A DNA stretch of 64,000 bases, from contig NW_025064898.1 in assembly GCF_019112545.1 (NCBI RefSeq), positions 587,993 to 651,992 of the forward strand, written 5' to 3'. A program made the position numbers and the translations under genes. Shown in pieces: positions 33,538 to 46,050 of this stretch (position 1 is the first letter of the stretch; every line of letters starts with the position of its first letter). The notes beneath the pieces were generated by a model that saw only the letters and a list, made by a program, of their open reading frames with translations, did no database searches and was not told where the DNA came from. Source of the DNA: Guyanagaster necrorhizus. Taxonomy: Eukaryota; Basidiomycota; Agaricomycetes; Agaricales; Physalacriaceae.

Positions 33538-36132
33538 CTAACCGTCTATCCATGCTGCTAGTTTTCGAATGTAATTCTTTGGCTCGAGGGTGGCATACGC
33601 ATCTTGTAAGGACTCAGGATTAAGGATAGCTATGGGATGGCTATCCTGACCGTCTTCATCGAAATATGACTCAGAAAAAGCTTTCGATTTGCAGCGACCA
33701 CCCGAAGGAGACTGTACTTGCCTACCTTCCGGTAATTCTGACTCGGAGGGAGCCAGTCTTGGAGAGTCTGGAGAGCTTGTGCTCGATCATAAGGGTTCTC
33801 CTAAAAGGAAGACCGATTAGCATGATCATGTGCGAAGATGAAGGCTTACCGGATGACTGAAGAAGTGTTTCGGGGTGACCTTACTTAAAGCGGTAGTAAC
33901 CTGATCATGAGTGAAATCACCACCGCGCCAACGGACAATGGCCGCTACAGCGACCCAAAGATATGTTGGATGAGGATCTCCACTTGGAGTATCGGTCAAT
34001 TCCAATGTAAACAAGAGACTAGGCCCCATAGAACCAGGACATGACATTCCGATCTGATCATCTGGTTTAATAATCTTGTCGGGCGCATGATTTTTAAAAT
34101 CAGAAGCAGTCAAGATGCCGCCGTATTCTGGAAGATTACACTCGTTAAGCCCAGATATCATCCAGGTTCCTCTGCGAAGATATGGGAAGCCCGTAGAGAG
34201 GTCGCGATATGCCACCAGCCGAACATAGTTGAATCCCAAGCGATAAACGTCATTCAGGACATGCAAGAATTTAGCAAGACGTCGAGGGCGGTCGAATGAA
34301 ATAGAGAAATGGAAGGCGAGAAGGTCAGTGAAGCTATGTTCATTGGTTCGGATGTGGTTCAGATGATCACATATCTGGCTATATAGATGGTCCCTGGGTG
34401 CAGCAGCGGAACGATTGAAATAGGCCAATGTTGCCATCAGAACCAGCGGCTCATCAACACGTGCATCCTCTGCTTGGTTCGAGCGGTAGTGTGCGAGCCC
34501 GAGATTCACATATTGCTGAAGATTAGATCCTAGAAAAGGAGCTGGAGATCCACCAAGAAAATAATTGTAAGTGAACGACATCATTTCATTTTTCATTGTA
34601 AGATCTAGGACAAAGTCAGACACCGAACCCATCATACAAAAAGGGACCATTTACCAAGTTTATCGAATTGTAACTTGAGGGGAACCACTTATATCAAGAT
34701 GTTGCCGGGACGTATTGAATAGTTCTCTAGCTTGTCAGAACCAAGTGTGTGATCAGACGGCGTGAAACCTCCGACATGTTCAATGAAAGGGTTCAAGACA
34801 ACGTTGGGATTTCGGTAACCTTGCGCGAGGAGGTTTGACAGGAAACTTGCAGTAAAACGATATCTAGGAGAACACGACAATTAACTCTATAGCAAGAACC
34901 GAAGACGGAAACACAAACCGGCCATGTAGCCATTGCCTGATTCTAGTAAATAACAACTGGAAGTCGGCCGTCTGGTGAAGATGATCAAGGGTGAACGGCA
35001 TGATGTAAGCGATTTGGTCTTCTCCGTTATCAAAAGAGCCAGTATAGACAGAGGCACTAGATTGAGGCTTTGCTGTCACAGATGCGACAACTTCGAGAAA
35101 CTTCACAGTTGAAAGACTCGTGGCGGAAATGGGGAAGGATGCTTCGAGACTTTTCTTCTGAAACTTGCTATGCCAAGTGAACACCGGCTATCAGGAATGG
35201 GCGATGCTGGGGATTGGTTGGGTTCGAGGAATGAAATGTCTCAGATAAGCATTCGATACCAAGCTGAGCTTCGTCAATAACAATGTAGATCCTTCCTTTT
35301 CCATGAAGTCGACCGATAGTAGTGCAAATCGCCTTGATTTTTGTATTAATATCCATCTGATCCTCTCCGTCAAGAACATGGAAGATTGACGTGAAGATGT
35401 GTCGCACTCAGTGGGAATGATCGACGGTTGAACCTGTAGAGAAGTCCATCTTATCTTATAGATCGGATCTGCAATTTTATCCACGGGTATATGGTGTAAA
35501 AAAGCACTGAAAACCAGCAGCCGCGCTAGGAGAACCTTGCTAAAAACCAAATCTGTCAACTTACTATTACCCTGGGCATCGTTGGCCTTAAGACATGTGA
35601 CAGGACAAAAGTCAGAGGCGCGTCCAAGAAAATCATAAGCAGTCCAAAGATCTTGAGAACCAAGGCAACTGGATGTAGAATTATCTAGCGGGTCCTGCAG
35701 CCCTGGGCTCTGACTGCAACTGAAGTACAAACCCCAGTGATAGCATAGAGCTTCAAGGGTTAGGCGTGTTCTCCCTGAACCAGGAGCGTTGACAAACAAT
35801 CTATGAAGTTGACCATGAGGACAAGATGAAGGTGAAAAAATGTCAGAGCTTACCTGACCACGATCTACCAGCTGTCCCAGATGCGACCTCAAAATATCAT
35901 TTTTCTGGAAAGATCCAAGGTTGTGAAGTAGAAGATCGGGTTAGTCAGGGGTCTGAATGGAGGCTGGGAGATTGAGATGTTCAAGGAAGGGCCAGACATC
36001 ATCGGGGATTTCGTCTGGAATCTCCCAACGTCTCAGACTTCGGTATCCCGTCACAACCTCTTGGATATAAGGATCCAGGTCTAGCATACATTTCTCCAGT
36101 GGATCTTGGGAAGTAACACCTACTATAAGCAA
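33538..36132 (-). pseudogene. Crinkler-like P-loop NTPase family gene with in-frame stop
   Basis: The minus strand reads LDPYIQEVVTGYRSLRRWEI, PDLLLHNLGSFQKNDIL, the P-loop VNAPGSGRTRLTLEALCYHW, a Walker B-like RIYIVIDEAQLG, YRFTASFLSNLLAQGY, and the C-terminal GTWMISGLNECNLPE to DEDGQDSHPIAILNPES, ending at the stop at 33538. The closest pattern I know is the expanded Agaricomycete P-loop family resembling Crinkler-type proteins; the name is tentative. A TAA at 35941-35943 falls in frame between IQTPD and PDLLLHNLG. The frame also shifts near 35405 without an obvious intron. The P-loop Lys is Arg. The N-terminus is not found; an ATG at 36087 is the first plausible one. CpG content is normal, unlike the neighbouring repeats. 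Confidence 0.6.
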
Positions 36133-36239
36133 CCAAATGGGAATTGTTGGTTATTCTGATGATAGAAGAACTCATGAGTCCCCATAGGCACTGCTGGTGG
36201 CGCTGGGCTTTTTGAACGGATGTGATACACTATGAGCAT

Positions 36240-37622
36240 AGATGTTCAGTAGCAATTAGGGATGATCAAATTTTATCCACAGAGAGTAAAGCGAGATTTA
36301 TTGCTGTTCTCATCCATATCAGCCAGGCTTGTCATCAGTTCTCGGTCGCTCATGATGAATTAGAGGTGGTCCTTATAGGTTCAACACCTATCATTGAGAC
36401 CCTCAACCATCTGGAACATTTTCTTTGCAGCACTGATGACTTTTTCATTCTAGGTCTGTGTATTTGGGTCTGTAAGTGGTGGAGAGACTTTGGTTGGTTT
36501 AGCAGTCATTGCAGTATTCGAGGCAGGATGTCATATGGGGAGATTTGACGGCAGATGACACATTTTTGAGGCTTCAAGCAGGCTGTCTTGATATGGAATG
36601 GTCCTGTCCAGTGTATTTATTCTTTTTGTTGGTGATCAAAAATCATTGCCTCATTCAAAATAAGCAAAGCCTGATAGTGAGGAATAAAAATAGAGCTTAC
36701 CTGATAATCATTCGCAACAATTAGTTTCTCATCAGATTCTGATGTCAAAATGTAGTTAGAGTCACAGTAACATATAGCACAAGATCAAGGAAAAACTGTA
36801 AAAAACAACAAGTTGTATCACATCAGTCTGCACTGAGCTGGCCAAGATTCTCAAGATGGACATATTGCTCCACAACAGGCCATTTCTGGCTGGGTATTAG
36901 GTTTAACTGCTGACATGGACCCCTTCCTGTACTTCAAACATCTCCACAAAGTCAAACATGCTGCCAAGTTTCTCTCTATGGTGAGGTTATCAAGGAGGGA
37001 TACTGACACCAAGTTTGAGTTTGTGACATACCTGACTGTTGGGATTTTGCTGGAAAGTTCTAGAAAGGGCAATCTGGCATCATGCCAAGAGTCAATGAGT
37101 AAGCTTGAAAGAAAGAGAAAGTTGTAGTAAATTCTAGATATAAGCCAGGAGAGTATAAGTACAAGCTCTGTAGAAGCTGTAGAATAAGAAGTTTATTCTA
37201 TCTGGCCTTACCAGCCTGGAGTCTATCCTGCACAACACTGAGGATTTCCAACACCAACATGTCTCAAGCTTCTCATTGACAATCCCATGTTGCACATTAT
37301 GCTTCAAAATCATCACCAAGACATCTCTGCTCTAGAGGAAACTTGTTAGCACTTTTTACCTCAAATTGTTATTGAGCCATTGATTACATTTTTTCCAGCA
37401 CTTCTATGTTTGTCTCCAAAATTTACTTGGCTCAGTAGCCAATATCTCATAGCATGTGAGCATTTATTAAAAGGCTTGAAGAAAGGCATAAAGGGCATAA
37501 AGAAAATAGTTTCTGATATGCTCTTTCTGGTATATTGGAGAGCCATCTTATTAAATCCTTCCATCAAGCTTGAGAGGTATTAGCACCACATATGAAGCTT
37601 GAGGATTTCTGTCTTTTGCAGA
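36240..37622. other. CpG-depleted decayed sequence left of the gypsy element
   Basis: AT-rich and almost free of CpG. Short open frames (36222-36548 and 36915-37127, plus) show no recognised domain. The right end (about 37590-37622) continues in frame, across the gypsy insertion, into the P-loop family relic. The segment is therefore probably the 5' part of that relic and its flank. Confidence 0.45.
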
Positions 37623-37627
37623 GTCTT

Positions 37628-38082
37628 TGTTAGGCTCAAGCCACATGTGATCAACTAGCACATAATAAACTAACATGGCTTTGCATTTGAGCCTTCTGTC
37701 AGAGTTCACTTAGTGTACCAGTGTTGACTTCCTGTGCTTCAAGGCTTTGTGTGACTAGCTCAAGAGTAGAATGGGATGGAATAAACTTTAGCTCGAAGCT
37801 GGGGATTACCAGCAAGAGCGAGCTTCTTTAAATACTGTACAAGGTCTGCTAATAATACTATGTACTTATTGTGAGTTTCTCTGTCTATAGTGCTCATTGT
37901 CCTTGAGCATCACTACTATATATAAAAGGTTGATTGTGTATCATCAGGCAACACTGTTGCATCAAAAGACAATGATGGACTTGGCTAGTTGTGATGACCA
38001 AGCTTTGTCCCACAGTCTCTCTAGTGCTCTGACTAAGCATAAATAGGGGTTAATTCCAGGAAAAGAATGGAAAATTGTAACA
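37628..38082 (-). repeat. gypsy 3' LTR (element orientation)
   Basis: 455 bp, matching 45316-45767 along its whole length; differences are mostly transitions. TGTTA...TAACA inverted ends. Confidence 0.92.
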
Positions 38083-38343
38083 TTACCCTCTCTTTAAGAC
38101 CATCATCCCAATAGCTTAATTCAGGGATAATTCATAGTCCTGTATGGCTTCATCAGCATTTATGAGTTTTTTGTTCACCCATTGGTTGGATTCTGATCTA
38201 TATCCCTTCCAGCTGATCAGATAGTCGACTGTAGTTGTCATTCTGTCCTCTCTTGCTTTAATTTTTTGTAATTTATGATTTAAGATCTGATCAACTTCAT
38301 AGTGTTCTTTATCATTGATGAGGTCTGGAGGTGGAGGTGAAGG

Positions 38344-39300
38344 TCATTTCTGATTAGAAAATGCTGATGTGATGTAGGGTGTTAACAGTGCCTTGTTAAA
38401 GACATTGTGAATTTTCCAGGTGGGGGATAGTCTTAGTTTATAAGCACTAGCCTCTACCTTTGAGGTTATTGAGAAGAGACCAGTGCATTTATCTGCCAAT
38501 TTGCATTTAGGCCATGGTAAATAGAGGTTGATGGTGTTTAGCCAAACCTTATCATTAATAGAATAGTCATGGGCTTGCTGATGGTGTTTATCATATTGGG
38601 TTTTCATAGTTCTGGCAGCCTTTTCAAGGGCTGCTGTGGTTTCTGTGTGGATCTTTGCTATTGTGGTAGCAAAGTCCATGGATGTGGGGGTGGTTATTCA
38701 ATGTCTTTCTATTTGTATGATGTTTGGGTGTCATCTATGATTCATGAAGAATGGTGTCTTCTCTGTCATTGAATGGACTCAGTTGTTGTGTTGGAAGGTG
38801 GCAAGAGCCAACCATTCTACCCAATTATTCTGTTAGTAATTAATAAACAAGCAGAGGTATTTTTTGATTTTTTGGTTTGCATGCTCTGTTTGTCCATCTA
38901 TTTGAGAGTGATAAGCTGTCAATGCATTGCATTTGATGTGCAGAAGGCAGTAAAGGTTATCCAAGAACTTTGAGATGAATTGAGGGTCTCTGTCTGAGAT
39001 AACTATCTGAGGCATGCTGTATTTTGCATAGACTTCATCTCATAGGATTTTTGCTCATCTCTCAGAGCTCAATTCTGTCAAGCAGGTGATCAGTATAATT
39101 GCCTTTGAGAATTGGTTGACTATGATGATGATAGCATTATAACCATTGTAATCTGGTAATCCAGTGATCATATTGACCGAAATGTAGATCTATAGTGATG
39201 ATGAAACCTCATTTGGATGGAGTAGTGCAGTCTGGATTTGTATCAATGATTTGCCTCATTGGCAAACCTCACATGCTTTGATATATGTGATGATGTCAGT
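38344..39300 (-). pseudogene. gypsy integrase relic
   Basis: YIKACEVCQ (zinc-binding region near 39270) is followed at once by a TGA stop at 39256-39258. The core then reads PQIVISDRDPQFISKF and ALTAYHSQIDGQTEHANQ (about 38835-39015). The C-terminal domain includes KVWLNTINLYLPWPKCKLAD and KIHNVFNKALLTPY (38344-38679). These are landmarks of Ty3/gypsy integrases. Several stops and frameshifts separate the pieces. Confidence 0.8.
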
Positions 39301-40386
39301 TTCTATTTTAGGCCACCAGTACTCTCATAATACCAGTTTCTTAGTCTTGGCAATATCAGAGTGACCAGCAGTGGCATGGTCATAATGGATAATAATGATT
39401 TTATCATGTAGTTTTTGATCTCAAGGGATATAGATTCGTCTATTATAGTGGATTAATCCCCTTTACTTCATCATCCCTCATTTGTGATTGAGGGATGGAG
39501 CCACTTATTGGTCCCATTTGCTGTTGTCCTGTGTCACACTCTTGATGCGCTCATGAATTTCCTCCTCTATTAGCATTACCATAATCCAGAAATGTTCAGG
39601 CTGTAGTAATGTCACTCCTTCATTATCCTTTTCCCCCTGGTTGTGATCTGCTCTTCAACTAAGGAGATCAGCCTTTTTGTTTGCTGTTTCTGCCTTGTGA
39701 TGAAGTGTATATTGATATTGGCTAAGCTCGGTGACCTATCTGGCTTGCCAGTGGTTCAACTTCTGTGGTTGTCAAAAGTATTGGAGATTTTGATGATCTG
39801 TCCAAATCTCAAAAACCTCTGTCACCTCAATCAGATAGTGTCACCATTCTTCTAGAGTGAGCATGATGACAAGTAACTCCTTGTCATAGATCTCATAGTT
39901 GTGTTTGGTGATAGTAAGCACTTTAAAGAGGAATGCAACTAGGCACCATCTCTCTTCCTGTTCCTGGGCCAGCACAGCTCTGATGGCCCTCTTGCTGGAG
40001 TTGGCTTTGACTCAGAATCTCCCTTTCTGAGTGGGAATAGTGAGTATAATGTCCTCAGCAAGTCAGCATTTCAAGTCATTGAAGGCTGTCTGTTGGGACA
40101 GACCCCAGATCCAAGGAGTGTTGTCAGTCAACTGCATCATTGGCTAGACAATTTTGCTATAGTCTCAAATGAAACATTGATAGAAGTTTGTGAAGCTGAG
40201 AAATGATTATAGTTCTTTTTTTCTGGTTGGTTCTGGCCATTCTGTTACCCCTGCCACTTTGATGGGATCCATTCAGATGCTTCCTTTGCTAATGATGACT
40301 TTGAGGTACTCAGTTTCGAGTACCTCAAATTCACACTTCTCTGCTTTGAGGAACAGTTTGTATCTCCTCATGAGGGCTAGTACTTG

Positions 40387-40944
40387 TCATACTAGCCTTC
40401 TGTGCTCCTTCTTTGTTTTTGACATGATGAGAATATCATTGAGGTAAATGGTGATCTTTCCAGTGGCAATGAGGTCTTTGAATATATCATTCATCATCCA
40501 CTGGAATGTTGCTGGGGAATTAGTGAGCCTGAAAAACATGACTGTCGGCTCAAACAATTTCTGATTCATTTTAAATGTGGTCTTTCATTTGTCTTCCTCT
40601 TTAATGTGGATATTATTGTATCTCCACTGGACATCAAGTTTGATGTAATATTTAGCACTCTGAAGTTTGTCCATCAACTCAGAGATCAATAGAAGAGGAT
40701 ACCAATTCTTGATCATTATTTTGTTAAGTTTCTGGTAGTTTTGGACTGGTCAGAGTTTGCTATCCTTCTTTTTGATAAAAAAGAATAGTGATGTCATAGG
40801 GAATTTTGATGGTCGAATCTGTCTACTGGATAAGTTTTTGTCTAAGAACTTGTCAAATTCTTGTTGCTTACTATGCCAAGAGGATAAGTTTTGCAGTCTA
40901 AATTGGTGTTGGCATTTGGAATTAGCTTGATCACATGATCCCAT
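40387..40944 (-). pseudogene. gypsy reverse transcriptase relic
   Basis: The pieces FDKFLDKNLSSRQIRPSKFP, FFFIKKKDSKL, FRLTNSPATFQWMMNDIFKD and IYLNDILIMSKTKKEH follow the gypsy reverse transcriptase pattern. The active-site box reads YLND instead of YLDD, so a catalytic Asp is lost. Stops interrupt the frame. Confidence 0.82.
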
Positions 40945-41327
40945 AGTTTTAGCTCTGGTAGTTTATCAAAGCTTTTCTTTTTGAACAAGTCTCTAAAGTC
41001 ATGTGCCTATTCAGGCACTATTTCTTCAAAGGTCCTCTCTTTCCTTTGTTCATTGGCTTTGGCAGCTAGGTTATTGGTATGGTGAATAGCACAAATGTGA
41101 AGCTCGCATTGGAGATCAACAGTGAGGATGGTTTCTCTATCTTCCATTTCTTCATCCCACCAGTCTTCTGGATCTTCATCAGATAATTCAAATGGGATTT
41201 TCCAACATTGACATCTTGTGAACATGATGCACCTGGTTTTTCAATTGATCAGCAGGTTATAGCAGATTAGCCAATCATGACCAAAGAAGATTTCTTTAGT
41301 CCTGAGATCTGTGACTGCCAGATCAAT

Positions 41328-41585
41328 TCATTTAGAATGATCACTGATCATGAGTTGAAGCTCTACAAACTCAGTGATCAAACTGGTCTGGTTTTTGGTT
41401 CTATCAGTATTGTATACTGGAATTGGGGCTGCTGTGGCCCTCATCAGGAGTTGGTGCTTGTTGACAAAAGCATGATTAATTGAGCTCCCAGTGCAACCAC
41501 TGTCAATCAGGGCAGTTACTATGTGAATGGATTGAGTTGTAAGGGTCTCAATCTGTGCTTTGGTGATTAGATCTTGTCTGGGCAT
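41328..41585 (-). pseudogene. gypsy retropepsin-like protease relic
   Basis: THIS-strand frame contains VTALIDSGCTGSSINHAFV, the Asp-Ser-Gly active-site loop of a retropepsin, located between gag and reverse transcriptase as expected. The aspartic-site residues are preserved although flanking frames are broken. Confidence 0.75.
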
Positions 41586-42099
41586 TTTGGACCACTGAAT
41601 GAATTTCCATAGTCTGTAGAGTTTGTTGAGCCACTCTAGGGCTTGGCATCACTCTGCTTTTTTTATGTCTTCTATCATCTCATCAATTACTTCTTCAGCT
41701 CAGGTCTGATGGATCTAATTTTTAAGTATGGCTTTTGCCATTGCTTCATCCTTGGCATCCCTGATTGCTCTCCAGGTCTATTCCATGTCAAATGGTTTGA
41801 GCCAAGTTTTGGGGCTCTCTGCCTCTATTTGGCCCTCAAGCACTTGAGCTTTTTTCTTTGGTGATTCTTCAGTGTGTGGATTGAAAGTCTGTGATATATT
41901 CAGATGTGCTGATACAGTAGACATAGAGGTAATTACAGAGATTTTATCAGTCTGACTAGCAGCTGGTAATTGCATATCATAAACATCTTTGGCCAGCACA
42001 GTGAAATTGCTCACTAGTCAGCCTCTTCTTTTACTTTCTCCACCTTGGTTTCTTTGCTAAGTTCCTCATCTTCCTTTTGTAACTCAGTGATTTATATCT

Positions 42100-42700
42100 G
42101 GATGTCTTCATGCATTCGTTTCTTCTTTAGGCAGTCTTTTGTTATATGGTCCTTTTATCTATAATTAAAGTATTTGCCTTCCTTCTTCATTTAGTCAATG
42201 TCCATCGGCTTCCTGGATCTAGTGTATGTCATTCCAGTTTCTGTCTTCTGTGCTCCATAAGCAGAGGCCATTGAAGGTTCCAACAATTTCCTGGCAGTTT
42301 GCCCTAATTTATTTAAAGTTGGTGGAGTTGGCTTCTTGGTGTAATCCTGGAGGGTTGATGACTCCACTTTCTGCCTTTATCACTCTCTGTATATCTCAAC
42401 AATTTGCTCCTTCCATTCATTGTATCTGACTAGCATCAGTGCTTTGATGCCAATCACCAAAATCATTATAATGTATGAAGAGGGAACTCCTCTCTTGAGG
42501 GTCTTGATTATGTGTCCATTATTTGCTATGTCATCCTGAATTTCAGCAAGTTTTGTGAGGCATTCTAACTCATCAAAATAATCTGTGGCAGCCTTATCTC
42601 CCATCTTATACTTCTTGATCTTTTATTTGTGCACTTCTTGCACCACTGAGTCAATGAATTTGTTATTCAGCATTTGTTTAAACACTGGCCACAAGAGATA
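42100..42700 (-). pseudogene. gypsy gag relic with damaged zinc knuckle
   Basis: DKAATDYFDELECLTKLAEI and the following residues (42380-42604) look like a capsid-type gag segment. Near 42140-42190 the sequence reads KYFNYR, a stop, then KDHITKDC: the layout of a CCHC zinc knuckle in which the first two Cys positions are Tyr. The remaining 2.6 kb up to the 5' LTR has no frame I can assign. Confidence 0.6.
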
Positions 42701-45315
42701 TTGGTAGTACTCCTGAGTTGACAATCGAAAGTTCAGAGAGATCAAAATCCACTAGATCTTCACCTTCTTCTTAAGATAAGAGATGGCAAATGCTATCTTA
42801 TTTATACCAGTGCTGAGATATCCGATATAAACCTCAAAGTACTGTTCACAATTGACCAGGAATTGGTCAATATCATCTGAGGCTCTCTTGAAGGAGTGAG
42901 GTTTCTGCAGTAAATTAGGTCAGCATTGTAAAACAGCAGCATTTTCTGGTAGCATGCCTATCAGGTTGGGCCACTCTGAAAATAAAGATCAGCCCCATTC
43001 ATGTGGTGGTTCAGGAAAGAAGTGAAGGGAGTGATCATCAGTGACTGGACTCCCTTTCAGAGCAGCATCCCTTTGGACAATTACCCTGTCTCATATAGTA
43101 AATCCAAGACAAACTATTTTAGGATCATCTTGTACTAGTTCTTTTCTCATTCCACTGGGTTCTGCTTCATCAGGGAGTAGCTGTCCCCTAAGAAGATGGC
43201 TTCCCTTCCTGGTCTAGGAGTTTCAGAGTTTTTTATACCATGATGCCAAAGAGCTTGGCTGGTATTGGGTTCTGATGAGCCAAGTGGCTATATCTCAGAT
43301 TGATGGATTGAAGGTTTCAGCCTGACTGCAGATAGATGGTGCCATGTAAATGGCTTGTTTCAATGGAGTGGGTGAGGAATCCAGTATTAGTTTCAGCTGG
43401 TTCTTGGTTTGGTATGGGGGCATCAGTTTGAGGGGATCCTCTGAATGCTGTCAGCTGTACTCTTTTCAAGCATACTTTGTCATGGCATACTGTAAAATAT
43501 CTTGTTTTTCAGTATTGTTTGCATACTTAGACTTTAGTCCTAAGGGTGTAGCCCTCCAGTGGGCATCTCTCCACAAAAAGAGCATTCCCTGCTCATATAG
43601 TCTTTGTTATTTCTTCTCTCTTTTCTATTCTATTTCTTCTCTTAGTGCTTCTTTGTCAGTATCTTTGTTGGTATATTCCATAAATTGTTTGAGCTTGAAG
43701 GAGCCCTCACTGTCTTCCTCATCACCCTTGTCTCCACTGTCCTCTTCCTTGAGGAGGAAACTGATGGGTGAGTCATAGATGGATGGAATGACTAGTCTGA
43801 GCATTGCTAGTGAGCTGATCATTGATCCTAGTGCTGGGCCTGGTGGTACTTAGGTCAGATCCAGAGGCTGTCTGCTGAACAGGGATATTTTGGAGCTGAC
43901 TATATTATATCTCTCCACATGCTCTTTCTTTCTCCAATTCTCAGCTATAGAGGCTGAAGTTTCATTGGAACCTGAGATCGAGGAACTGGTGGGTGACTCT
44001 GCTGCTCAGAAATCATCAGAGAGTCCAGTCAAAGACATGGATATTGTCAAGTACTCAGAGCCTATAGGCTCCAAGGACAGAGTTGGCATCAGAGGAGATG
44101 GTATTCATTCTGGTAGGATACTAGAGAGAGGAGGGGTGATTGTTTCTTCTAGTTTGATCACATCAGATGGCCTCTTCTCTGTTGATGATGCTTCCTGCTG
44201 ATTCCACTCAGGAATCTGTTTCTGAATCAGGGTCCCTGAAAGGAAAACCTGAAGTGTTGGTTTAGAGACCATAATAGCTGGAAGAGGCTGACCCAAGCCT
44301 GACAGCCTCCTCTTGTCACTCTTGTCACTGTCTCTGGTGATCATATCCAGCCTCTTCATACTCTTGCTGGGCTTCTGCTTATGTATATTCTACAAGCTCT
44401 TCCCAGGCTTGCTTGATCTCTGTCTGTCAGACTTGATTCTTCTGCTGCTGCTGTACTGCATCATTATAACTAAAGGAGGCCATGAGGTCCCAATCTGGAA
44501 AGACTCATTATATGATCTGGTCCCTGGCAATCCTTCCCCTCACACTGGCCATTCCCACTTTTGGCTGGCTTCTGACATGGAGGTGATTATAAGAGTCCTC
44601 TGCTGCAGTGATGGCGAGCTTCACATTCGTGAAATCCTGGTAGATGCTCATCCCATAAGAGTCATCAAGCTCCAACCTGCTGATGGATGGGCTTGACTTG
44701 GAGGTAGCATAGAGGGAATGGTAGAGGGAGTTGAGAGTTATCTGGGGTCTCAAAGCCATCTGAGTGGCATCAAGAGAGTCCCAAGCACAGTTTTTAATCT
44801 CTGAGATGATTAAGAAGGTGGGATGGCTGGAGATGAGAGGGTCTAAAGGGACATCACTGAGGATCTTCTCAGGCTCCTGAGTGACATTTGTTGTCTAAGG
44901 ATTCTAGAATTCTGTGAAAGCAGGGTTGCAGTCTCTGCTGGATCATTGAGGAGGGTATTGAGGTCCTTCTTCTTCCTGAAGGCTCACTGAATGCAGGTCA
45001 CTATGCTCAGCTTCAGATAAAAGTTGCCCTTGTGGCTGGAAGGATGTTCTGACAGAGGTGGGGATATCATAGAAGGGTAGGTCAGGGGTTACATTTTGGA
45101 GAATGGTGCAGATCTGTTGAAATGCCTGATAGTGCCTGACTATTCAAGCAGTTACTGACTGTCATCCATGGCAAAGAGGAAGCCCTAGTAGCATTCTAAT
45201 GATAGAAGCTATCAATTCAAAGAAGTCATGATTGAGGTCAGCAGTGGTTGCTGGTGGCATTCAGTTTCTCAGCACAATTGGGCTTGAGAAAGGGAAAGCA
45301 AAGCTTTGAGCTAAT

Positions 45316-45767
45316 TGTTAGGCTCAAGCTGTATATGATCAACTAGCACATAAACTAATGTGGCTTTGCATTTGAGCCTTCCATCAGAGTTCACTTAGTG
45401 TACCAGTATTGACTCCCTATGCTTCAAGGCTTTGTGTGACTAGCTTGAGAGTAGAATGAGATGGAATAAACTTTAGCTCAAAGCTGAGGATTATCAGCAA
45501 GAGTGAGCTTCTTTAAATACTGTATAAGGTCTGCTAATAATACTATGTACTTATTGTGGGTTTCTCTATCTATAGTGCTCATTGTCCTTGAGCATCACTA
45601 CCATACATAAAAGGTTGATTGTATATCATCAGGCAACACTATTGCATCAAAAGACAATGATGGACTTAGCTAGTTGTGATGACCAAGCTTTGTCCTACAG
45701 TCTCTCTAGTGCCCTAACTAAGTATAAATAGGGGTTAATTTCAGAAAAAGAATGAAAAATCATAACA
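45316..45767 (-). repeat. gypsy 5' LTR (element orientation)
   Basis: 452 bp, partner of 37628-38082. It has fewer remaining CpG sites than its partner (for example CA where the partner keeps CG at 37794-37795). Confidence 0.92.
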
Positions 45768-45772
45768 GTCTT

Positions 45773-45837
45773 CAGTGAGGAAGAAGTAGAGATATCTATG
45801 GATCCTGTACTTTTACTTCATGGTTTTGGCAGCTTTA
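45773..45837 (+). pseudogene. 65-bp slice of P-loop family gene between two retrotransposons
   Basis: Reads EEEVEISMDPVLLLHGFGSF in frame on the plus strand. PxLLLHxxGSF matches PDLLLHNLGSF of the related gene at 33538-36132. The slice lies between the gypsy and copia insertions and shows that both struck the same host gene copy. Confidence 0.65.
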
Positions 45838-45842
45838 GTGAC

Positions 45843-46050
45843 TGTTGTAAGTAGAGAGCAGAGTAATGTACAGAGGATTAGAATTAGCCTCTCAAGAGAG
45901 AGATGTTCTACTTAAATACATTCTGTACTATTTTAAGATCTTTCTATGAAATACTAAATAAGTATGGGTCACAGTCTAAATCAGCTGCTGCTGACCAATG
46001 TAGCATCTTCAAGTACATTCTTATACTCACTTAGGATTGCTATCCTAACA
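45843..46050 (-). repeat. copia 3' LTR (element orientation)
   Basis: 208 bp, aligning without visible gaps to 50549-50756; differences are mainly C/T and G/A transitions. Confidence 0.9.

Larger units (their letters stand above)
37628..45767 (-). mobile_element. Ty3/gypsy LTR retrotransposon, decayed, nested insertion
   Basis: Bounded by two direct LTRs (37628-38082 and 45316-45767) beginning TGTTAG on the plus strand and ending TAACA. It is flanked by a perfect 5-bp target duplication GTCTT (37623-37627 and 45768-45772). The coding strand is minus: gag, protease, reverse transcriptase, then integrase run from high to low coordinates. Protease before RT and integrase after RT is the Ty3/gypsy order. 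A purine-rich AAAGAGAGGG on the minus strand abuts the LTR at 38083, as expected for the polypurine tract and confirming orientation. All frames are broken and CpG is nearly absent. About 8.1 kb. Confidence 0.88.

Noticed and set aside
43350..44760. Several open frames on both strands inside the gypsy element
   Set aside because: They lie in the 5' gag-side part of a decayed element, overlap on opposite strands, and have no recognisable domain. The low stop density on the plus strand reflects base composition.
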